Shown here: positions 55,259-64,000 of the stretch, in pieces
How positions within the stretch are numbered: position 1 is the first letter of the stretch
Layout: the number at the start of each line of letters is the position of its first letter
Assembly (NCBI RefSeq): GCF_015477355.1
Contig: NZ_JADLRJ010000004.1
Location: forward strand, 434,001-498,000
Direction of reading: 5' to 3'
Origin: Nocardia blacklockiae
GTDB taxonomy: Bacteria > Actinomycetota > Actinomycetes > Mycobacteriales > Mycobacteriaceae
Length of the DNA: 64,000 nt
Program-made: the position numbers and the translations under genes
The notes under the pieces: model-generated
Told to the model about the DNA's origin: nothing
Database searches by the model: none
The model's input: the letters and a program-made list of their open reading frames with translations, nothing else

Positions 55259-55272
55259 TGAAACACGTTCTA
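55259..55272. promoter_or_regulatory. KstR-type operator upstream of thioesterase
   Basis: TGAAACACGTTCTA matches TNNAACNNGTTNNA. It is slightly less symmetric than the other two boxes in the window. It overlaps the probable promoter of the thioesterase gene on the minus strand. Confidence 0.65.
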
Positions 55273-55408
55273 ATTTTCATACCCGGGCGACCCCCGTCCT
55301 GTCCATCCGCCGAGTCCGGCGGTCCGCTCGTCGCCGGGTCCGCAGTCTTCGGCGCGCTGCGCCGCACGGCCGCGGGCGGCTACGCGCGGCTACGGGCTGC
55401 TACGACGG

Positions 55409-56470
55409 CTACGGGCGTGGATAGGCCGTCGGCAGGGCGTAACCGCGGTCGGACAGCACCGTGCGCAGGACGTCGGGGCGGTTGGTGATGAGGCCGTCGA
55501 CGCCGAGGTCGAGCAGGGCGGACATGGTGGGCGGATCGTCGACCGTCCACGGGACGACGCGCAGGCCGTCGCGGTGTGCGGCACGCACGAGGGCAGCGGT
55601 GGTGAAAGGCCGGTAGCCGGGGTCGGTGACGGCACCGTCCTGCGGGTCGCCGTGCACCGGCGAGATCGCTTGCGCACCTATTGATTTCGCCGCCGCGACG
55701 AGACGTTCCTGCGGGGTGCCCGAGTAGTCGTCGATATCGATGCCGCCCAGCCAGGGCGACGGTCCCGGCTCCCCGATGCGCAGGTTCTCCTGGCCGCTGG
55801 TCAGCGCGACGAGCGGCAGCTCCGGCGCCACCTCGCGCATCCGAATCAGCGAGCCCCAGTCGAAACTCTGGATGGTGACCTGGTTTTCGATCCCGGCGCG
55901 ATGGATCTCGTCGGCGACCACCCGGACGAACTGTTCGCGCGGCGCGGTCTGCTCCGGGGCGGGCGCCTCCACCTTGGTCTCGATGTTCAGCAGCACACCG
56001 TCGGCCCGGTAGCGGCGCACCAGGTCGAAAACCTCGGAGAGCAAAGGCATTCGGGCGCCGGGCGCGGTCCGCTGCTCGGGGTGACCGGGCAATTGCCTAC
56101 TGCCGCAGTCGATCGTGCGCACCTGGGCCAGCGTCAGGTCGCGGATGTAGGTCTTCGGCGGCACGTAGGGGAATTTCGGATCGCCCAGGAAGGCGGGGAC
56201 GGTGTCCACGCATTTGTCGGGGCTGGGGTCGCGGTCGTGCGTCACCACCGCGAAGCCGTCCGCGGTGATCTGCACATCCAATTCCAAGGTGCTGACGCCC
56301 AGTTCGAGCGCGTTCGCGAAGGCGGGCAGCGTGTTCTCCACCGTCAGGCCGAGGCCACCGCGATGCGCCTGCAGGTCGAACGGCCGCGGTTCGTCCGCCG
56401 CGGCGAGCCCGACGGCCGCCACCGTCCCCGCCGCGAGCACCACCGCGCACAGAATCCCGATTCGTCGCAT
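55409..56470 (-). CDS. Secreted glycerophosphodiester phosphodiesterase
   Basis: 353 residues. The signal peptide is 'RRIGILCAVVLAAGTVAAVGLAAADEP'-like at the N-terminus. The GDPD site is visible: 'LQAHRGGLGLTVENTLPAF' (HRG and ENT), 'LELDVQITADGFAVVTHD' (E.D and HD), 'LNIETK' and 'VVPWTVDDPPTMSALLDLGVDGLITNRPD' at the end. It hydrolyses glycerophosphodiesters to glycerol-3-phosphate and alcohol outside the membrane. Expressed alone. Confidence 0.94.
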   Translation of the reverse strand: MRRIGILCAVVLAAGTVAAVGLAAADEPRPFDLQAHRGGLGLTVENTLPAFANALELGVSTLELDVQITADGFAVVTHDRDPSPDKCVDTVPAFLGDPKFPYVPPKTYIRDLTLAQVRTIDCGSRQLPGHPEQRTAPGARMPLLSEVFDLVRRYRADGVLLNIETKVEAPAPEQTAPREQFVRVVADEIHRAGIENQVTIQSFDWGSLIRMREVAPELPLVALTSGQENLRIGEPGPSPWLGGIDIDDYSGTPQERLVAAAKSIGAQAISPVHGDPQDGAVTDPGYRPFTTAALVRAAHRDGLRVVPWTVDDPPTMSALLDLGVDGLITNRPDVLRTVLSDRGYALPTAYPRP

Positions 56471-56560
56471 GCCCTCATCGTGCTCGACCCCACCCGACTC
56501 CGCGATGACAACCGCCTGAACTCCCCGCGAACACCCGCCCGGGCACGGCGGCCGGGCGGC

Positions 56561-57091
56561 CTACTTCTTCCGGGCCCGGTAGGCGGCGACGGCGTTGCGG
56601 TTGCCGCACGCGGTGCTGCAGTAGCGGCGGGAGCGGTTGCGGGACGTGTCGAAAACGATTCCGGCGCAGCCTTTGTCGGCGCAGAGCGACAGGCGGCTCA
56701 GCTCGTCGGCCCGGATCAGATCGATCATGGCCATGGCGGTTTCCACCGCGATGCGGACCGGGAGCGGGGCATCGGGGGCGACGGCGTGGATGTGGTAGTC
56801 GACGTCGCCGTGCCGGACCAGCTGCGGCAGCGCGTGATGCTCTGCCAGGATCTCGTTGACCAGGCCGACCGCCGTCTCGCGGTCGCTGGTCAGCAGCCGC
56901 CGCAGTGGCGCGCGGAGGTCGCGCACCGCCGCGAGTTCACCGGCGTCGCGGGCGTGCGCGCCGGTGTAGGCGTGCCGCGCGAAGAACGCGTCCAGCTCGG
57001 CGATCTCGGTCAGGGTGTCGGGCGGTTCCGCCGAGTTCACCAGTTCCACCGCCGCGATCATCGACGCCACGGTGTCATGAGCGAAATCCAT
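56561..57091 (-). CDS. CGNR zinc-finger regulator (ABATE domain)
   Basis: 176 residues. An N-terminal ABATE helical domain precedes the C-terminal zinc finger 'CADKGCAGIVFD' and 'RRYCSTACGNRNAVAAYR', which gives the family its name. These are probable DNA-binding regulators. It is divergent from the EamA exporter, 39 bp away, with an inverted repeat between, and probably represses it. Confidence 0.93.
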   Translation of the reverse strand: MDFAHDTVASMIAAVELVNSAEPPDTLTEIAELDAFFARHAYTGAHARDAGELAAVRDLRAPLRRLLTSDRETAVGLVNEILAEHHALPQLVRHGDVDYHIHAVAPDAPLPVRIAVETAMAMIDLIRADELSRLSLCADKGCAGIVFDTSRNRSRRYCSTACGNRNAVAAYRARKK

Positions 57092-57102
57092 GTTGACAGA
57101 TT

Positions 57103-57129
57103 ACCAATGCGCTCTTTAGCGTCATTGGT
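57103..57129. promoter_or_regulatory. Inverted repeat between CGNR regulator and EamA gene
   Basis: ACCAATG (57103-57109) and CATTGGT (57123-57129) are perfect arms; inside them CGCT (57110-57113) and AGCG (57118-57121) also pair, with one bulged T. It fills the 39-bp divergent gap, so it very probably overlaps both promoters and is the operator of the CGNR protein. Confidence 0.6.
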
Positions 57130-57130
57130 C

Positions 57131-58063
57131 ATGGCGACGTTGACTCATGACAGGCCCGTCGGCGCCCGGATGGGGATCGGGTTCGCCCTGGCGGCGGTGT
57201 CCGCCACGTCGTTCGGGTTGTCCGGCTCGCTGGCCCGCGGCCTGATGGACGCGGGGTGGAGCGCCGCGACGGTGGTGGCGGTGCGGGTGCTGCTGGCCGC
57301 CGCGGTCCTCGCGCCGATCGCGGCGTACCAGCTGCGCGGCAGGTGGAATCTGCTGCGGCACAACGCTTCCCTGATCCTCGGCTACGGCTTGTTCGCGGTG
57401 GCCGGGACCCAGCTCGGCTACTTCAACGCCGTCGCGCACATGCAGGTGGGGGTGGCGCTGTTGATCGAGTACACCGCGCCGATCGCCGTCATCGCCTGGT
57501 TGTGGCTGCGCTACCAGCAGCGCCCCGGCGCGCTCACGCTCTGCGGCGGAGCGCTCGGCCTGGCGGGCCTGTTCCTGGTGCTCGACCTGCGCGCCGGACT
57601 GTCGACCAGCTGGACCGGCATCGCGTGGGCGCTGTTCGCCATGGTCGGCGCGGCCGGCTACTTCATCCTGTCGGCCCACGGCGACGGCACGCTGCCCGGC
57701 ACCGTCCTCGCCACGGCAGGCCTTCTCATCGGCGGCCTCGGCCTGCTCGCCGCCGGCGCCGCGGGCATCCTCCCGATGTCCGCCACCACGACCTCGGTCA
57801 CCTTCCGCGCCCTGACCACCCCCTGGTGGCTCCCCGTCCTCACCCTCGGCGTGGTAACCGCCGCCCTCGCCTACGTCACCGGAATAGCCGCCACCCGCCT
57901 CCTCGGCTCCCGCCTCGCCTCCTTCGCAGCCCTCACCGAAGTCCTCACCGCCCTCCTCTTCGCCTGGCTCCTCCTAGCCGAATCCCCCCACCCCCTCCAA
58001 TACCTAGGCGCCACCCTCATCCTCACCGGCCTCCTCACCGTCCACCACGGCGAACCCAACTGA
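57131..58063 (+). CDS. EamA/RhaT-family DMT exporter
   Basis: 310 residues, about ten membrane segments in two EamA repeats ('AVSATSFGLSGSLARGLMDAGWS', 'LEGLF'-type second repeat, 'LTEVLTALLFAWLLLAESPHPLQYLGATLILTG'). Related proteins export amino acids or metabolites. ATG 57131 is the first Met after the divergent gap. The last third of the gene is written in very C-rich codons. Substrate unknown. Confidence 0.92.
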   Translation: MATLTHDRPVGARMGIGFALAAVSATSFGLSGSLARGLMDAGWSAATVVAVRVLLAAAVLAPIAAYQLRGRWNLLRHNASLILGYGLFAVAGTQLGYFNAVAHMQVGVALLIEYTAPIAVIAWLWLRYQQRPGALTLCGGALGLAGLFLVLDLRAGLSTSWTGIAWALFAMVGAAGYFILSAHGDGTLPGTVLATAGLLIGGLGLLAAGAAGILPMSATTTSVTFRALTTPWWLPVLTLGVVTAALAYVTGIAATRLLGSRLASFAALTEVLTALLFAWLLLAESPHPLQYLGATLILTGLLTVHHGEPN

Positions 58064-58064
58064 A

Positions 58065-58085
58065 CTCAGTTTCGCCGAAACTGAG
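58065..58085. terminator. Hairpin between EamA and Uma2 genes
   Basis: CTCAGTTT (58065-58072) and AAACTGAG (58078-58085) pair around CGCCG. It lies 1 bp after the EamA stop, between convergent genes. There is no U tract, so it may be a Rho-independent terminator of modest strength. Confidence 0.5.
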
Positions 58086-58142
58086 TGCAAGGCTCCGACG
58101 TACATTCGGTTCCCTGCTGCCTCGAGCAGCGACAGCGACGAA

Positions 58143-58682
58143 TCACCAAGTGACTTCGGGCAACTCGATGTCGATCGGAAACGGTCGGTCGACGCGTAGC
58201 TGTTTGCGGAAGACACCGCTCGGGGCGTAGCAGCCGCCTTCGGGGAGCAGTTCGAAGGTGTAGACGACCATTTCGTCGTCCTCGTTCTCGACCCGCCAGA
58301 AATGCTTGATGCCGGCCTCGGCATACTGCATCGGCCGCAATTTGCGGTCTTTGGTCTTGGTGCGCGGCGAAACGACCTCGACGACCAGATGAATGTCTTC
58401 AGCGTCGAAAAGCAGGCTGTCGGCCTGTACGGCGTCTCGCGAGACGGCCAGGACGTCGGGTTCCGGCACACTGCTGCCCAGATTGACACCCTTCTCTGTC
58501 GCGATGACGAGTGAGCGGGGCGCCACAGCGCGCAGCGCGAACTTGAGTATGTCGATGACCTCGGCACACCAAATCGTGGCCGGAGCCATCATCACGACTT
58601 CACCGTCGAGCAGTTCGAAGCGGGCATCGACAACTTCGATCAGGCGAGGCAGATCCTCGGCGGTGAATCCACCAGCAGGCAT
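58143..58682 (-). CDS. Uma2-family endonuclease-like protein (DUF820)
   Basis: 179 residues. 'FELLDGEVVMMAP', 'EPDVLAVSRD', 'HLVVEVVSPRTKTKDRKLRPMQYAEAGIKHFWRVE' hold the restriction-endonuclease-like PD-(D/E)xK residues (Glu, Asp, Glu, Lys). The family is common and often in many copies; function unknown, perhaps mobile or defence related. It is alone here. Confidence 0.87.
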   Translation of the reverse strand: MPAGGFTAEDLPRLIEVVDARFELLDGEVVMMAPATIWCAEVIDILKFALRAVAPRSLVIATEKGVNLGSSVPEPDVLAVSRDAVQADSLLFDAEDIHLVVEVVSPRTKTKDRKLRPMQYAEAGIKHFWRVENEDDEMVVYTFELLPEGGCYAPSGVFRKQLRVDRPFPIDIELPEVTW

Positions 58683-58784
58683 GAGGGCAGGCTACTCGGA
58701 GGATACGCACTCTCGTAGGTGTTGTCCGACTGCCACAGACTCACAATCGAGCGCCGACTCGTCAGCCGTACGACCCCGCTACGC

Positions 58785-58820
58785 AATTCGCCCCGCCTCC
58801 GGAGGGAGGCGGGGCGAATT
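58785..58820 (-). terminator. Terminator hairpin after rpoC
   Basis: Perfect 16-bp stem AATTCGCCCCGCCTCC / GGAGGCGGGGCGAATT with a GGAG loop, 18 bp after the rpoC stop. No long U tract follows on the minus strand, but the stem is very stable. Confidence 0.8.
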
Positions 58821-58838
58821 GGGTTGTGGGACAGCGGG

Positions 58839-62792
<3,954 letters not shown>

Positions 62793-62850
62793 GTAACTTC
62801 CTTTCCCCTGTTCGGGTTGAGTATCGAGCAAAATTCGCTAGTTCTACTGC

Positions 62851-62875
62851 CCCCGGCCGCAATTCGCGGCCGGGG
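62851..62875 (-). other. Stem-loop in the rpoB-rpoC gap
   Basis: Perfect 10-bp stem CCCCGGCCGC / GCGGCCGGGG with AATTC loop, in the 94-bp gap between rpoB and rpoC. It may attenuate, stabilise or process the mRNA. No U tract follows, so it is not an obvious terminator. Confidence 0.6.
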
Positions 62876-62886
62876 ACCGAATCGGC

Positions 62887-64000
<1,114 letters not shown>

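Overview
The window looks like a chromosomal segment of a mycolic-acid actinomycete, most likely Nocardia or a close relative. The basis is very high GC with GTG starts, the str operon order rpsL-rpsG-fusA-tuf, rpoB-rpoC of mycobacterial type, DUF3558 lipoproteins, a type VII secretion-style substrate pair, KstR-type operators and a mycofactocin glycosyltransferase. The genus is inferred; no rRNA or tRNA gene was seen. I found no insertion sequence, prophage, CRISPR array or origin.

Left part (1-8.2 kb): a minus-strand operon accD1-accA1-acyl-CoA dehydrogenase-MaoC matches the leucine (methylcrotonyl-CoA) operon of M. tuberculosis (Rv2502c-Rv2499c), with a divergent TetR regulator. An SRPBCC protein and a tandem-domain TetR regulator follow.

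8.2-19.7 kb: a small cluster holds an NrtR-like Nudix regulator, a 91-residue unknown, an AmiE-like amidase that lacks its catalytic cysteine, and a GAF-domain regulator. Next come an orphan mycofactocin glycosyltransferase gene (mftF) with an altered DXD motif, a TetR regulator, kshB under a KstR-type box, an AlkD-like and MurI-like pair, and a ferredoxin reductase under a second KstR-type box. The order tuf ... reductase ... mftF resembles the M. tuberculosis tuf-Rv0688-mft region, but mftA-E are absent here.

19.8-26.3 kb: a BlaI-type repressor, a SulP-carbonic anhydrase fusion with a large upstream palindrome, a secreted lipase, a low-complexity repeat protein and a DUF433 antitoxin beside a truncated toxin.

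26.3-31 kb: tuf, fusA, rpsG and rpsL. In the minus-strand direction of transcription, rpoB-rpoC (58.8-64 kb) lies upstream of this operon. The roughly 28 kb between them carries mostly metabolic and regulatory genes. These include DUF3558 lipoproteins, hppD with an Lrp regulator, an uptake and catabolic operon (amidohydrolase, ABC transporter, 2OG-Fe(II) oxygenase, GntR), an AlkZ-like protein, a quinone reductase, an EspC/WXG-transglycosylase pair, an acyl-ACP thioesterase, fprB, sixA, a MerR gene with a classic 19-bp-spacer promoter, ribA plus an extradiol dioxygenase opposite a MarR gene, GNAT-pirin, an aldo/keto reductase, a thioesterase with a third KstR-type box, a glycerophosphodiesterase, a CGNR regulator/EamA exporter pair and a Uma2 protein.
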